From Chara braunii (lineage: Eukaryota > Streptophyta > Charophyceae > Charales > Characeae), in NCBI GenBank assembly GCA_003427395.1, contig BFEA01000174.1, forward strand, positions 679,036 to 721,635: a DNA stretch of 42,600 nucleotides, given 5' to 3'. Of the stretch, positions 22,060 through 31,660 are shown piece after piece. Numbering within the stretch: position 1 is the first letter of the stretch; every line of letters starts with the position of its first letter. The notes under the pieces were generated by a model. That model did no database searches and was not told where the DNA came from. It saw only the letters and a list, made by a program, of their open reading frames with translations. Position numbers and translations under genes: made by a program.

Positions 22060-23001
22060 CAAAATGGGAAAATAATGAATAAAATTTAATAAAAATACAA
22101 GAAGGGACGACGGGCTAGGAAAAACCGTCGGACCCCGTTCCTTGGTCCTGCTACGTTGGTCCCGCTACCCGACTCCCCTGCAAAAACTAAGGGGGATAGT
22201 CCCACGGGACCCTCAACCCCTTAGCTTTTTCCATTGCGCTCCTTTGCTCCTCTGCTGCCGACTGCTGGCCTCGATCCCGGGGTCTTCATGGTGTCAGTCC
22301 AAAGTTGTAACCTGTAGGGCTAGGCCCAAGCTTGAAGGTGATAGGCGCAGACTTGTCTATAAAGACGTCCGTACTAGGCCTAAGCCTGTCGGGCTGTTAA
22401 AAAATGCCATATTTAAGCACACCGGCCATATGTGTCGGCCCTCGCCGTATGAAGAGGTCAATTCTGTCTGTCGCCGCCATGCATCCCATCTTTCTCACCT
22501 GGTTACCTTCCTGAAAAAGTTGCACTTTTATCACCTACGCGCCTGAAAAAAACCCAACTTTCATGGTGCCTCCCGTGGCCAATCTCATGGTCGACCTTGG
22601 AAGTCCCATCTTCGCACCTTACTAATCCTAGTGCCGTTAGCAAGTAAGATAAACGGCTCCGATTATCCAAAACCTAGTTTCGACCCTCACTGCCGGTCTT
22701 AAACGCGAACGTGTACCGCGTCCGTTACTGTAGCCTCTTTGCACTCCCTTTCTAGCTCACGCTACTAGGCGCAAGCACCGCTCTCCTAACCAAGTGCCCG
22801 CCTGAAATACCTTGTGTGCCCTCAAAGTGCACACCCACGCACTCTCTAATCAGATCAAAAAGCGAGTGTCATTCCCAACCTCTGAGAGTTGATTGTGGTC
22901 ACTCCGAAATGGGACACTCTCGGATACCGCTGGAAAACGCACCTTCTATGAGATGCAAAAATGTGCCCAATACCCTTGTAAGGGTATTCGGGCCGACAAC
23001 G
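22060..23001 (+). repeat. Dispersed repeat 'S', copy 2
   Basis: Direct-orientation relative of 3820-4790. It ends in the palindrome AATACCCTTGTAAGGGTATT (22970-22989) followed by CGGGCCGACAACGC. It stops 26 bp before the terminus of the inverted X copy, so it is either an internal part of X or an older insertion into it. A 399-nt frame crossing 23001 is an artefact of joining S, X end and integrase. Confidence 0.6.
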
Positions 23002-23032
23002 CTATATGCGCAGCTATTTTCGGATCACACGC

Positions 23033-24500
23033 CGGCCATCCATTATCGCATCGCCAACGGGTACTTGCTTCTCCATTCGCGAGGCAAGGACTTATTGTGT
23101 GTCCCGCGACACCGTCGTCTTCGGACTTGCCTTCTAGGGGAGTACCATGACTCGCGACTCGCCGACCATTTTGGAGTCAATCGCACTATTGCACGACTTC
23201 GGCAACGATTCTGATGGTCCGACCTTGTTACCGATGTCACTCAGTATTGCGACTCATGCTAAGTTTGCCGACGAAGCAAGCCCCGCAACCGCAATCCCTA
23301 CGACGAGTTGTTCCCGATGCCTATCCCACGGGAACCCGGCCTCTCCATTGCCATGGACGTCACCGGTCCGTTTCCCCGCGACCACCTCGGGCATGACGGC
23401 ATCCTCACGGTCGTTGGTCGATTGAGTAAATATGCGTGATTTCTCCCTTGCAAGTACTACGCCACGACTCCCGAACTTGCACGCCTCTTGCACATCGGCT
23501 GGATTTGCAGCCACGGCGTACCAGAGGACATTGTCAGCGACTTCGACACTCGTTTCATGTCGGCATTCTGGACTTCTCTCATGCAGGAATCCGGCACCAA
23601 GATGAAACCAAGTTCAGCTCGGCATCTACAGACAGACGGGCAAACGGAGCGGGCACATCAAACCGCTCAAATGATGCTTCGTACACTCATCCGTCCGGAT
23701 CAGAAGAGGATTGGGTTGACTGCCTCCCCGACATCGAGTTCGCCTACAACACTTCGTTGCATCCGGCGATCGGTGTGACTCCATTCGAGTTGCACCACGA
23801 TGGCCAGAAAGGTTGTATCTTCGTTGATCTTCTCTTGCCACGACCAGCCGACATAGACGCCGCTTGCTCTCCCGCTTCCGTCCGGAAGTACAAGAAATTG
23901 CTGGCTCAAGCTCGCGCTAACATGCAAAAGGCTAAAGTCCGCATGCAGTAGCAAACCAACAGGCGTCGCGTGGCATGTTCCATCCGCGCCGGTGATCTGG
24001 TTTGGGTCTCCGCGGAAGAGTTTGCACTCGAGCAGGATGTTTCGTGCAAACTACTCCCCAAGTGGTTTGGACCATGGCCCGTAACATCAGCCGGGGGCGA
24101 TGAGCTCGATTGCCCCTCATTTGTGATCAACATCCCCCCGCATATGACGGTCCATCCAGTCTTTCACTCCTCTTAGCTGGCGACATATACACCGGCTAAG
24201 AGCGACGACTTCTCGGACCGACGATCGCAAGACCCTTCATCTATGGATAGTCATCAGGAAGTTGACCGCGTCATCACGGATCGCAAGTACGGCATCAGGC
24301 CTCGACAGTACAAAGTTACCTCAAAGCATGCAATCCCGACGACACTCGATGGATTTTAGGAGCAGATTTGAAAGCATCTGCACAGCTGATCTACGCTCAC
24401 TACGAACGACAAAGGTTAGCTAAGGGAGCTTCACGACCTGCCCCTCCCACCCGGACTTTGGTCCCTCCCTCAGACAGACAGCTTCGCCCTCGCAGGTAAG
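23033..24500 (+). pseudogene. pol: Gypsy-1 pol, second part: integrase and chromodomain remnant
   Basis: This continues the pol frame interrupted at 14097. The zinc-binding domain comes first (HYRIANGYLLL, EYHDSRLADHFG, then CDSC-stop-VC). The catalytic core follows with Asp in IAMDVTGPF (23356-23358), Asp in VSDFDTRF (23539-23541) and Glu in TDGQTER (23647-23649). The last two are separated by 35 residues, the DD35E arrangement. After a SH3-like tail (GDLVWVS, KWFGPWPV, HPVFHSS) a chromodomain-like stretch VDRVITDRKYG-RQYKV lies at about 24250-24320. Stops occur at 23212, 23278, 23437 and 23949 and near 24175, 24358 and 24368, with frame shifts between. The integrase would have joined element cDNA to the genome, but this copy cannot. 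Confidence 0.9.
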
Positions 24501-24510
24501 CTCGGTCGTT

Positions 24511-24524
24511 CAAGGAGGGGGGGG
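24511..24524 (+). promoter_or_regulatory. Polypurine tract of gypsy-1
   Basis: AAGGAGGGGGGGG lies immediately before the 3' LTR. The position and purine content match the primer for plus-strand DNA synthesis in LTR elements. Confidence 0.8.
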
Positions 24525-25897
24525 TGTGGCATACTGCGCAGCCACACGGGCCTGCAGGGCTCGACCAACGTTCTCAACCTAAAAGCCTGAAAACAAAGGC
24601 CTACAGACCCTGTATCGTTTCAGCCTAAAAAGGGCCCTACAACCCCTGAGTCTTTCAGCTTGAAACGAAGGGCCATTTTTCGGCCCTCATAAGATCGACC
24701 TGACCTGAAACTTAGGCACCAGACCAAGGTTTTAGCACATGCCATTTTGGGCCTGTTTTCAAGACAACCTTTGTTTGAACTTCAACACCAGGGTCTGGCA
24801 CGTTTTGGCATCCTCCTGGACGGGCCAGCACTAAATAAGACTGGCCCGCCCTGCAAGCTGCAGGCAGTCACAAGCTAGTTCATAGGGACTTCCCAGGCAC
24901 TTCACGTGCAGGAGGCAGGAGGCAGGAGGCAGGAGGCAGTCTTCAGGATTCAGCGACAACACTCTGGAGGAGCGCTGCAGTAGTAGTAGTAGCTTTAGCA
25001 ATAGTCTTCAGCGCTGGGCGCAATTAGGAGCTAGAGTAGCGTTGGAGAGAGAGATGGTTGGCGGAGGCCAGGGAGACTTACCTGTGGNNNNNNNNNNNNN
25101 NNNNNNNNNNNNNNNNNNNNNNNNNNNNNNNNNNNNNNNNNNNNNNNNNNNNNNNNNNNNNNNNNNNNNNNNNNNNNNNNNNNNNNNNNNNNNNNNNNNN
25201 NNNNNNNNNNNNNNNNNNNNNNNNNNNNNNNNNNNNNNNNNNNNNNNNNNNNNNNNNNNNNNNNNNNNNNNNNNNNNNNNNNNNNNNNNNNNNNNNNNNN
25301 NNNNNNNNNNNNNNNNNNNNNNNNNNNNNNNNNNNNNNNNNNNNNNNNNNNNNNNNNNNNNNNNNNNNNNNNNNNNNNNNNNNNNNNNNNNNNNNNNNNN
25401 NNNNNNNNNNNNNNNNNNNNNNNNNNNNNNNNNNNNNNNNNNNNNNNNNNNNNNNNNNNNNNNNNNNNNNNNNNNNNNNNNNNNNNNNNNNNNNNNNNNN
25501 NNNNNNNNNNNNNNNNNNNNNNNNNNNNNNNNNNNNNNNNNNNNNNNNNNNNNNNNNNNNNNNNNNNNNNNNNNNNNNNNNNNNNNNNNNNNNNNNNNNN
25601 NNNNNNNNNNNNNNNNNNNNNNNTGTACCGAAGACTTGGTGTTGACGACATTCCCATCTTCCCCTCTTCTTTGTCTAACCCCACTCTTCTTCGTCTGTGT
25701 ATGGTTGGGGACTGACGCATTTTTCTTGTGTGAGCGCCAGACCCCTTCACACCATGGAATGATGATGATGTATGTTTGGTCTGCATTGCAACATTGATTG
25801 TTTGGATCATTTGTATATTAGCCTTTCGCTGCGCTATCTTGTATTATGTGAGAGAGGTCGGTTCTTGTTCTGGTCTGCACCGTTACGGTAGGCGACA
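24525..25897 (+). repeat. Gypsy-1 3' LTR (contains the large N gap)
   Basis: Begins TGTGGCATACTGC and ends GCGACA, matching the 5' LTR. It has about one 46-bp unit where the 5' LTR has three, extra GGAGGCA repeats at about 24909-24940, and an N gap at 25088-25623. Confidence 0.88.
25088..25623. other. 536-N assembly gap
   Basis: The bases on either side match 8803 and 9081 of the 5' LTR, which are only 277 bp apart. The open frames reported across this gap are meaningless. Confidence 0.98.
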
Positions 25898-25927
25898 ACT
25901 GACCATTGTAGTATGGCCCTGGGTAGC

Positions 25928-26773
25928 ACGTCGTACGCGTACGCAGTGCGTACATGTACCTATTCCAGCGTACGTGTACGAACCCAAAATCGCACGTACG
26001 CATACGTAAGGGGGGAAAAAAAATAAAATAATAAAAAAAATAAAAAAAATAAAAAATTGAAAAACAGTATGTTGTGCCGAATAATGATACAAACAACATT
26101 TGCCTGGGAGTCATACCCGACTTCCCAACCAATCTTGATTTAAAAATAAAAAACCTTAAAAAAAACTTTAAAATAATAATAATAATAATAAATTATTTTG
26201 AAATAGTTTTTAAATTATTATGATAATATTACCTTTTTTTTAGTTTTCAATTTCTTACTCGAGTTTGATTGGGAATTCGGGAATGACTCCTGGGCAAAAG
26301 TTGTTTGTATCATGTTTCTGCATAACATATATTTGTTACAGAAGTTTGTTTTTATTTTTTCTGTTTTTTTCCTAATTTTTAAAATTTTTTATTTCAATTT
26401 ATTTATTTTTTGTGTCTTTGATTTTTCACTCGAGTTTCGTGTAGATTTTGGCGATGAGTCTCAAGCAAAAGTTGTTTGAAATATCATTTTTCCTAACATA
26501 CTTTTTTAATAGATTTTTTGATGACGTTTTTTTTTTTTTTTACGTATTCCCATGTACGGGAGTATGTGTACGCGCGTACGTCTGTCTCTTATACACATCT
26601 AGATGTGTATAAGAGACAGCCCCGTGTCGTTTCAGCCTGAAAGCCTGAAAACAAGGGCCTACAGGCCCTGTGTCGTTCCGGCCTGAAAACAAGGGGCTAC
26701 AAGCCCTTTGTCGTTTCAGCCTAAAAAAGGGCCCTCCAGGCCCTGAGTCTTNGAGTACACGTACGCCGTGCAA
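25928..26773. mobile_element. AT-rich foldback/TIR element inserted in outer X
   Basis: The ends are inverted and rich in GTACG: GCACGTCGTACGCGTACGC at the left, and at the right, reverse-complemented, GCACGGCGTACGTGTACTC. Inside, 26068-26134 and 26267-26329 are long imperfect inverted repeats (ATGATACAAACAAC against GTTGTTTGTATCAT). A weaker copy of the second arm is at about 26431-26500. No transposase frame is present, so it would be non-autonomous. No target duplication is certain, and part of the right side is replaced by a library artefact. Confidence 0.55.
26582..26752. other. Nextera mate-pair junction adapter plus chimeric gypsy-1 LTR fragment
   Basis: 26582-26619 is the 38-bp perfect palindrome made of CTGTCTCTTATACACATCT and its reverse complement, the known Illumina Nextera circularisation junction. 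What follows (26620-26751) is an unrelated piece of a gypsy-1-type LTR (46-bp units, as at 8230-8380), ending in an N at 26752. The sequence on the two sides of the adapter was not adjacent in the genome. Confidence 0.97.
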
Positions 26774-26999
26774 CCTAGGTATGGACTTACATGTGGCTGA
26801 GTGAGAGTTTTGCTTAGTTTGAGTTTCAGTTTGATACGTATTTGCTTTAGTTGCTCGCTACGTGCTAGAGCCATAATAGTTAGTTCAATTCATGCATTTT
26901 CCGAGTTGACTTTTTTTTACTTAGCTCAATTAGTTCAATTCTCGTATTTTCTGGGATCATTTATTTTATTTGGCTTCGTATAAATTTTGGAAAGTTACT
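26774..26999 (+). other. Outer X resumes; no gene
   Basis: About 26837-26880 (GCTTTAGTTGCTCG...GCTAGAGCCATA) matches the reverse complement of 16823-16868. No coding frame is seen. Confidence 0.5.
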
Positions 27000-27550
27000 T
27001 TCTCTACGGGAAGCACTGCCGAAATTTCTACAAAACCAAGTAGTTAGAAAAAAAACTCAACTTTTGTCTAAATTTTATATACGGCTTAGTAGAAATCTGG
27101 AAAGTCTTATTTTCTAGGGGAAGTGCTGCCCAAATTTTTGCTAATTCAGGGAGTTAGACAAAATTTGACTTTGGGACGTCAGGATCGTTTCAGATTTCGT
27201 ATTTAGCTTTGTGTAAATTTTGGAATGACACTTCTCTAGAGGGAGTGTTGCCGAAATTTCAGCAAATCTAAGGAGTTAGTTAAACTTTGTCTTGACAAGA
27301 ACTCAAGTTTTATTTCGAGTTTTTATCTGACCTAGTATAAAGTCTACATCTCTAAAGCAGATGCTGCCCAAATTTTTACCGATTCAAGGAGTTAAACAAA
27401 ATTTGACTTTCTTGAGTTAAAGGTCATTTCAGTTTTCATATTCGAGAGAGTATAAATTCTGAGAAGGCACTTTTCCTACGGGAAGCGCTACCGAAATTTT
27501 CTTAGTTTAAAGGAGTTAGATTATATTATGATAGGAAAGATTCTGGCAAT
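27000..27550 (+). repeat. X degenerate array, about five units of 110-140 bp
   Basis: Units share GGGAAG(C/T)(A/G)CTGCC(G/C)AAATTT, then a variable stretch, then AAGGAGTTAGACAAA-TTTGACTTT. Cores begin near 27008, 27119, 27241, 27360 and 27480. The inverted X copy has a shorter version at 16440-16740. Confidence 0.8.
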
Positions 27551-28568
27551 CCATCCTGTATAGGGAAGATGCTGCTAAAGGTCCTAATTTCCTTGGGCAC
27601 TTGCTTAGAGGTAGACTTAGACTTAATTATGGGAAGATTTTGAGTGAGAACGTGAAATGGAGCTTCATTCTCCATACACTTATAGTCTAGCCTTGGGCAT
27701 TGACCTGTCTTGTGTTACAGATCCTCTTTGAGCATTTCGATCCAAGATTTGGCTAGATTCAGCTTGATCCCACGAGCATCATCTTTTGTTATCACTGATA
27801 ACAAGTCGTTTGTTGATTCGTCAGTTTATGACTCAACTGTAATTCACTCTCGCTATCAACCTATTTAGCCCCTGTGGTTTGAATTGTTTCGTTGGGTTTT
27901 CACCCGGACTTTATTCAATGGCCATTTAACAAAGATACTAAGTATTTTATTTTGGAAGGTTAGACAAAGGTTGAGATCTGTATGGCTAAGGCGAGGGGTG
28001 TGAGCGCAGAGAGTGGTTGAAGTTGACCCCGTGTAGTGCATGGACTTTTGCTTGAATCTTTGATGTGATTGCAGGCATGACTGTGGTTCAAACTCTGGAT
28101 TTGACTTGCCTGCGATCACATATATATTTATGAAGGAAGTCACATTGTGATTGTGAAGTGATCGTGCCCTGTTTATAACCTTCTATATGTGTACATCCCT
28201 AGTATCCACACAACCTATTGCGAGAGCGTGTGAGAGTTGAGCTGATTTTGCGTTTGAGCAAAAAAGGGGACCCCCTTTTTTACCCTTCGCTTTTTAAAAT
28301 TATTATAGTTGGACGTTGAAGTCCGTGACAACCGTCAAAGTCAAACCCCTTGACTTCTCTCCAGACCCTGGATGATGGAGCCCGTCTCCAATGCCATAAG
28401 TATTAACTGCCACGACATGTCAAAACCTGTCTACCACCCACTCTCCGTAGGGTGCAGAAGAAGATGTGGCTCTCAACCGCCTTGACGGTTGTCTAGCGTC
28501 GAGAGATTAACCCCTCAAGGCGCGTGTCAGCCGACACTTGAGTGTCGAACGTGACTCTGTTATGATCC
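27551..28568 (+). repeat. X conserved block up to the gypsy-2 insertion
   Basis: It matches the reverse complement of 16420-14750. Landmarks are the 19-base palindrome TTGTTATCACTGATAACAA (27786-27804), GGGTTTTCACCC, AATGGCCATTTAA, CGTCAAAGTCAAACCCCTTG, CAACCGCCTTGACGGTTG and GTGTCGAACGTGAC. X continues at about 35911 on the other side of gypsy-2. No gene is seen. Confidence 0.75.
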
Positions 28569-29429
28569 TGGCCAATTTTGAGATACACATCCATCAGATA
28601 GTACAATGTCGTCCAATTGCAGAAAGAAATGAATGAACTTGAGAGGAGAGAGAGGATTAGGGGAAGAAGAAGAAGTAAGAGAGAAGAAGAAGATGATGTA
28701 CACCAGCATAGACAAATGACAAGGCTCTTCTTCTTCCCCCAACAATCTTCTCCTCCTTATCTCCCCCTTCTCTTATTCACATAAGAAATAATAATACAAT
28801 GTTGAATGGCTGATCCAAAATCAATGTTCGCGTCCCTCTTCTACTGCAGGTATCACTTGAGGTCCACCATAGCCACGGCCGCCTCCTCCACTCTTCACTT
28901 TCATAGGCCGAGGCTATGGCGGACTACTAGGCCTTGCCCAAATGCCCAAAGGACAACCCAAAGCAACTATGGCTGCTCTAGCTCAGGCCGCCATGCCCAA
29001 CCCTGCCTTGAAGCTTCTTGGTGTGGCTCTCCCCAGTTGAGGATTCCCTGCTGCAGCGCCCACCAAGGTGATGAAGATGACTGCCACCATAGCCAGGTAA
29101 GTACCCCTGGTGCTCCTCCCCCTTCCCTCCTTCCTCCCTCGTGTCCTTCTCCTTCCTCCCCAGCAGTGCTGCTCCAGCATAGCGTTGCTCCAACCAGCGC
29201 TCCACCAGTGTGTCGTCAAACTTGCACACCGAAAAAGAGGCCGGACTCTCCGCCCGACCGAAAGATATAGCGGCCTGCTTTGCCTCTTGGGCGGTGACTT
29301 CCAGGCCGCTCGGCCTTCCAGGCAACCGGTACCTCCTCCCTTTCGGAGGGAAACATCATTGCAGACTCTGATATTGCCCGTACAAGCCCTAGACCCAGAC
29401 TGGTTGGACTGGTATCCACCTAGACCTAA
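28569..29429 (-). repeat. Gypsy-2 3' LTR, truncated at its U3 start
   Basis: Read on the minus strand it runs from 29429 down to 28569 and ends ...TTGGCCA. It is nearly identical to 35493-34640. It contains a GA/CT-rich stretch (about 28640-28760). Its upstream edge is the deletion joint with RNase H, not a natural TG start. Confidence 0.88.
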
Positions 29430-30914
29430 GTGGCGTCCCAAAAGATAGTGTTTCCAGTGGTCCAACACCATACACAAAGCATAGAGCTCGCGCATGTAGG
29501 TGGAAGTGGCTACCTTTACGCTGGGCATGCGTTTGCTGTAGTACTCGAGCGGCCGCGAGCCATCGTCGTCGTCTTGCTGCAGCATTGCGTTGATTCCATA
29601 CTGGCTCGCATCCGTATTAGCTACGAATGTTGGTTTGGGATCTGCAATGCGAAGTACTGGGTAACTTACCAAGGCTTCTTTTAAAGCTTGAAAGGCGTTC
29701 GTGCACGCGGTATCCCAAGAATAGGGAACATTCTTACTTATCAATCGAGACAATGGTCGCACAACAATGGAGAAGCGGGGTACAAACTTCGGATAGTATG
29801 ACGCGAGACCAAGAAAAGAGCGCAACTCGTGAAAATTCACGGGCTGAGGCCAATTGCTTATGACATCCACCTTGGTTGCCTCAGGCTCTAGGCCTGCAGC
29901 AGACAACCGGTGCCCAAGATAGATGACACTATCCTTCCCGAACTCAGATTTCTCTAAGTTGAGATGGAGTTGCGTCTTCTTGAGGATGGTCAGTACTTCC
30001 TCAAGGTGCTTGAGGTGCTCCTCCATGGACTTGCTGAAGAATAGTATGTCATCGAGGTAGACCACCATGAACCGGCCAATCTGTTCGCGGAGGACTTTGT
30101 CCATGAGGCTTTGGAAGGTGGCCGGTGCGTTCGTGAGACCGAAGGGCATTACGGTAAACTCGTAAAGCCCATCGCGTGTTTTGAACGCAGTTTTGTGCTG
30201 GTCCGCAGGATCGACTTCAATCTCGTGGTAGCCAGACTTGAGATCAATCTTGGAGAAGACCTTGCATCCACCTGCGGCGTCAAGCAAGTCATCTATTCGG
30301 GGCAATGGATAGGCGTTCTTTCTTGTGATGCGGTTTAGGCCGCGATAGTCAATACACATGCGGAGTTTGCCTCCTTTCTTTGGAACAAACAACATAGGAG
30401 CACCAAATTCAGATTCGCTAGGCTTGATCCACCCCTTGTCAATCATCTCATCAATCTGTTGCCGGAGTTCCTCCAACACGCCGGGTCCCATTCGATATAC
30501 GCAGCCCTTTGGAGGAACAACACCTTCAACCAACTCGATGGTGTGTCGAACCGATCGCGTGGGGACTCCATGTGGCTTGGCCAGAACTTCCAGAAACCGA
30601 TCAAGGAGGTTTTGGATGTCTGGTGGGACCGATGGGGGTGGGGGATCAGCAAAGGGATCCCCTAGATCCGGTCGCAGGTCGCGTATAGAGGCGATCGAAT
30701 CTGAAGTAGGATCATTTGGACCATTAGAGGGTAGAGAAATAGAGGTGTTGGGAGTAGTAGTACTAGAAGTAGTATCACTAGCTGAAGTAGTAGTGGAATT
30801 CACCGCAAAAGTAGATGGCACATGGGCAGGACGAACAAAGGCAACATACAACTGTTCGTCCTCCTCGTGCTTGCGCCATTTCCTGCAGAACTTCATAGCA
30901 TTCAGAAAAGTCAC
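28983..30914 (-). CDS. pol: Gypsy-2 reverse transcriptase-RNase H, 643-aa open frame, C-terminus fused to LTR
   Basis: The first ATG in the frame is used; the natural polyprotein would start far upstream. Residues 1-100 are a variable linker rich in Ser/Thr/Pro. Residues 115-330 are an intact reverse transcriptase with VPPKGCVYRM, CIDYRGLNRIT, FSKIDLKSGYHEIEV, MPFGLTNAPATFQ and the catalytic YLDD at residues 286-289 (30059-30048). FLGLASYYPKF marks the RT-RNase H boundary. RNase H begins at about residue 430 (ANTDASQYGINAML, MRELYALCMVLDHWKHYLLGRH) and is cut after residue 495, before its third catalytic Asp motif. Residues 496-643 are translated LTR and resemble nothing. The polymerase itself shows no obvious defect, but the element lacks integrase. 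Confidence 0.92.
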   Translation of the reverse strand: MTFLNAMKFCRKWRKHEEDEQLYVAFVRPAHVPSTFAVNSTTTSASDTTSSTTTPNTSISLPSNGPNDPTSDSIASIRDLRPDLGDPFADPPPPSVPPDIQNLLDRFLEVLAKPHGVPTRSVRHTIELVEGVVPPKGCVYRMGPGVLEELRQQIDEMIDKGWIKPSESEFGAPMLFVPKKGGKLRMCIDYRGLNRITRKNAYPLPRIDDLLDAAGGCKVFSKIDLKSGYHEIEVDPADQHKTAFKTRDGLYEFTVMPFGLTNAPATFQSLMDKVLREQIGRFMVVYLDDILFFSKSMEEHLKHLEEVLTILKKTQLHLNLEKSEFGKDSVIYLGHRLSAAGLEPEATKVDVISNWPQPVNFHELRSFLGLASYYPKFVPRFSIVVRPLSRLISKNVPYSWDTACTNAFQALKEALVSYPVLRIADPKPTFVANTDASQYGINAMLQQDDDDGSRPLEYYSKRMPSVKVATSTYMRELYALCMVLDHWKHYLLGRHLGLGGYQSNQSGSRACTGNIRVCNDVSLRKGGGTGCLEGRAAWKSPPKRQSRPLYLSVGRRVRPLFRCASLTTHWWSAGWSNAMLEQHCWGGRRRTRGRKEGRGRSTRGTYLAMVAVIFITLVGAAAGNPQLGRATPRSFKAGLGMAA

Positions 30915-31103
30915 TGGGATTCGTGCTTCTCATCCAAAAGGATGGGAAGCTCGTTCCCTTGTGCATCTTTGATCATGAAAAGTGACTCCTTCCACTTGGT
31001 CCATTCGCATTGGGACTGCAGCTAGCCCAAGCCAAGGACAACGTCGAAGGGGCACTTGTCAAGGACATTGAAGTTTAACGCGTGAGTGACAGTTTTGTCT
31101 TTG

Positions 31104-31601
31104 TCAAAGGTAGTGCGCACACCTTTGACTGCATGCGTAGAAGAGAACTTCTTTGTTGCCGACTTGGGTTCGACAAGGGTTCTGCAAGGCCACTTGCTTC
31201 ATCCCCAAGCCCACTTTGCGTACCTCGTGAGGTGACATAAAGTTAGCCGTAGCACCACAGTCAACCAAAACACGGAGATAGCGGTGGTTTATGAGAAGTT
31301 TGAAGAAGATCAAGTTCACTGTCCCCTGGGCACGCTGCTGTTTCGTCTCAGTCCAATGCTCCAAGTGGTAGTGAAAATCGACCGTCCCAGACTCCTCCCA
31401 AGACTCGACATACAAAACGTTACTCACCTCAGCCTTGTGTTCAGCAGATGATTGGGCTTCAAGGGAGGACTGCTGATTTGCATCAGATTCAGTCTCCCTT
31501 GCTGTAGAGTTTGCTAAAGTTGACTCTACGCCCGGGTCTGGTTTCCCTGGAGCCTGTAGCAATCCTGTACTTTGTGATTTGGTTTCTGGGAATGCAAGCA
31601 T
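31104..31601 (-). CDS. pol: Gypsy-2 aspartic protease fragment
   Basis: The frame of 165 codons contains LRVLVDCGATANFMSPHEV at about residues 110-128, the active-site loop of retroviral-type proteases with Cys in the D-S/T-G position. The natural polyprotein would enter from gag, so the ATG is not meaningful. Downstream, at about 31065-31010, another frame reads FDVVLGLG followed by a stop where the family has a VLG-x-x-WL flap motif. A stop and frame changes therefore separate protease from reverse transcriptase. The reaction would be cleavage of gag-pol in the particle. Confidence 0.8.
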   Translation of the reverse strand: MLAFPETKSQSTGLLQAPGKPDPGVESTLANSTARETESDANQQSSLEAQSSAEHKAEVSNVLYVESWEESGTVDFHYHLEHWTETKQQRAQGTVNLIFFKLLINHRYLRVLVDCGATANFMSPHEVRKVGLGMKQVALQNPCRTQVGNKEVLFYACSQRCAHYL

Positions 31602-31660
31602 ACCCTCTTCTTGAGTCTACCCCGCCAATCATTTTCAGTGATCCGAAGGTCGACCCATGG

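Larger units (their letters stand above)
14098..23027 (-). mobile_element. Second copy of element X, inserted in gypsy-1 pol
   Basis: The insert is bounded by the direct repeat CACGC at 14093-14097 and 23028-23032. Removing the insert and one CACGC rejoins the gypsy-1 pol frame exactly in phase (codon starts 14094 and 23035), so the boundaries are precise. In X orientation it starts TGATCCGAAAATAGC and ends GCTCGACA. It contains the palindromic modules, the degenerate array, the hairpin array and the left block of X in the reverse order of the outer copy. It also has about 4 kb (18860-23001) that the outer copy lacks. No protein domain is visible. Confidence 0.88.
8148..25897 (+). mobile_element. 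Gypsy-1: decayed Ty3/gypsy (chromovirus-like) LTR retrotransposon
   Basis: A full-length element bounded by LTRs at 8148-9321 and 24525-25897. Between them in order are a primer-binding-site candidate, gag, protease, reverse transcriptase, RNase H, integrase with a chromodomain remnant, and a polypurine tract. RT-RNase H before integrase is the Ty3/gypsy order. It sits inside outer X; flanking pentamers ACTTA (8143-8147) and ACTGA (25898-25902) are a probable target duplication with one mismatch. Pol is split at 14097 by the second X copy. Many stops and frameshifts make it non-autonomous. Confidence 0.92.

Noticed and set aside
14098-23027. Element X as an ordinary LTR retrotransposon
   Set aside because: TG/CA ends and a 5-bp target duplication fit, but I could not find long direct repeats at its two ends or any gag-pol. 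GTCCCACGGGACC near 22200 resembles the end palindrome at 14112 only over about 15 bases.
22816-23214. Single 132-aa protein spanning S repeat and integrase
   Set aside because: Only the part from about 23035 is integrase; the upstream part is repeat S and the X end, joined by chance in one frame.
25031-25810. Open frames of 195-259 codons across the N gap
   Set aside because: They are made almost entirely of N codons.
26540-26773. 77-codon minus-strand frame
   Set aside because: It includes the translated sequencing adapter and an N.
28983-29429. C-terminal 148 residues of the gypsy-2 polymerase frame as a real domain
   Set aside because: They translate LTR sequence that is also present outside the coding region at 34640-35493.
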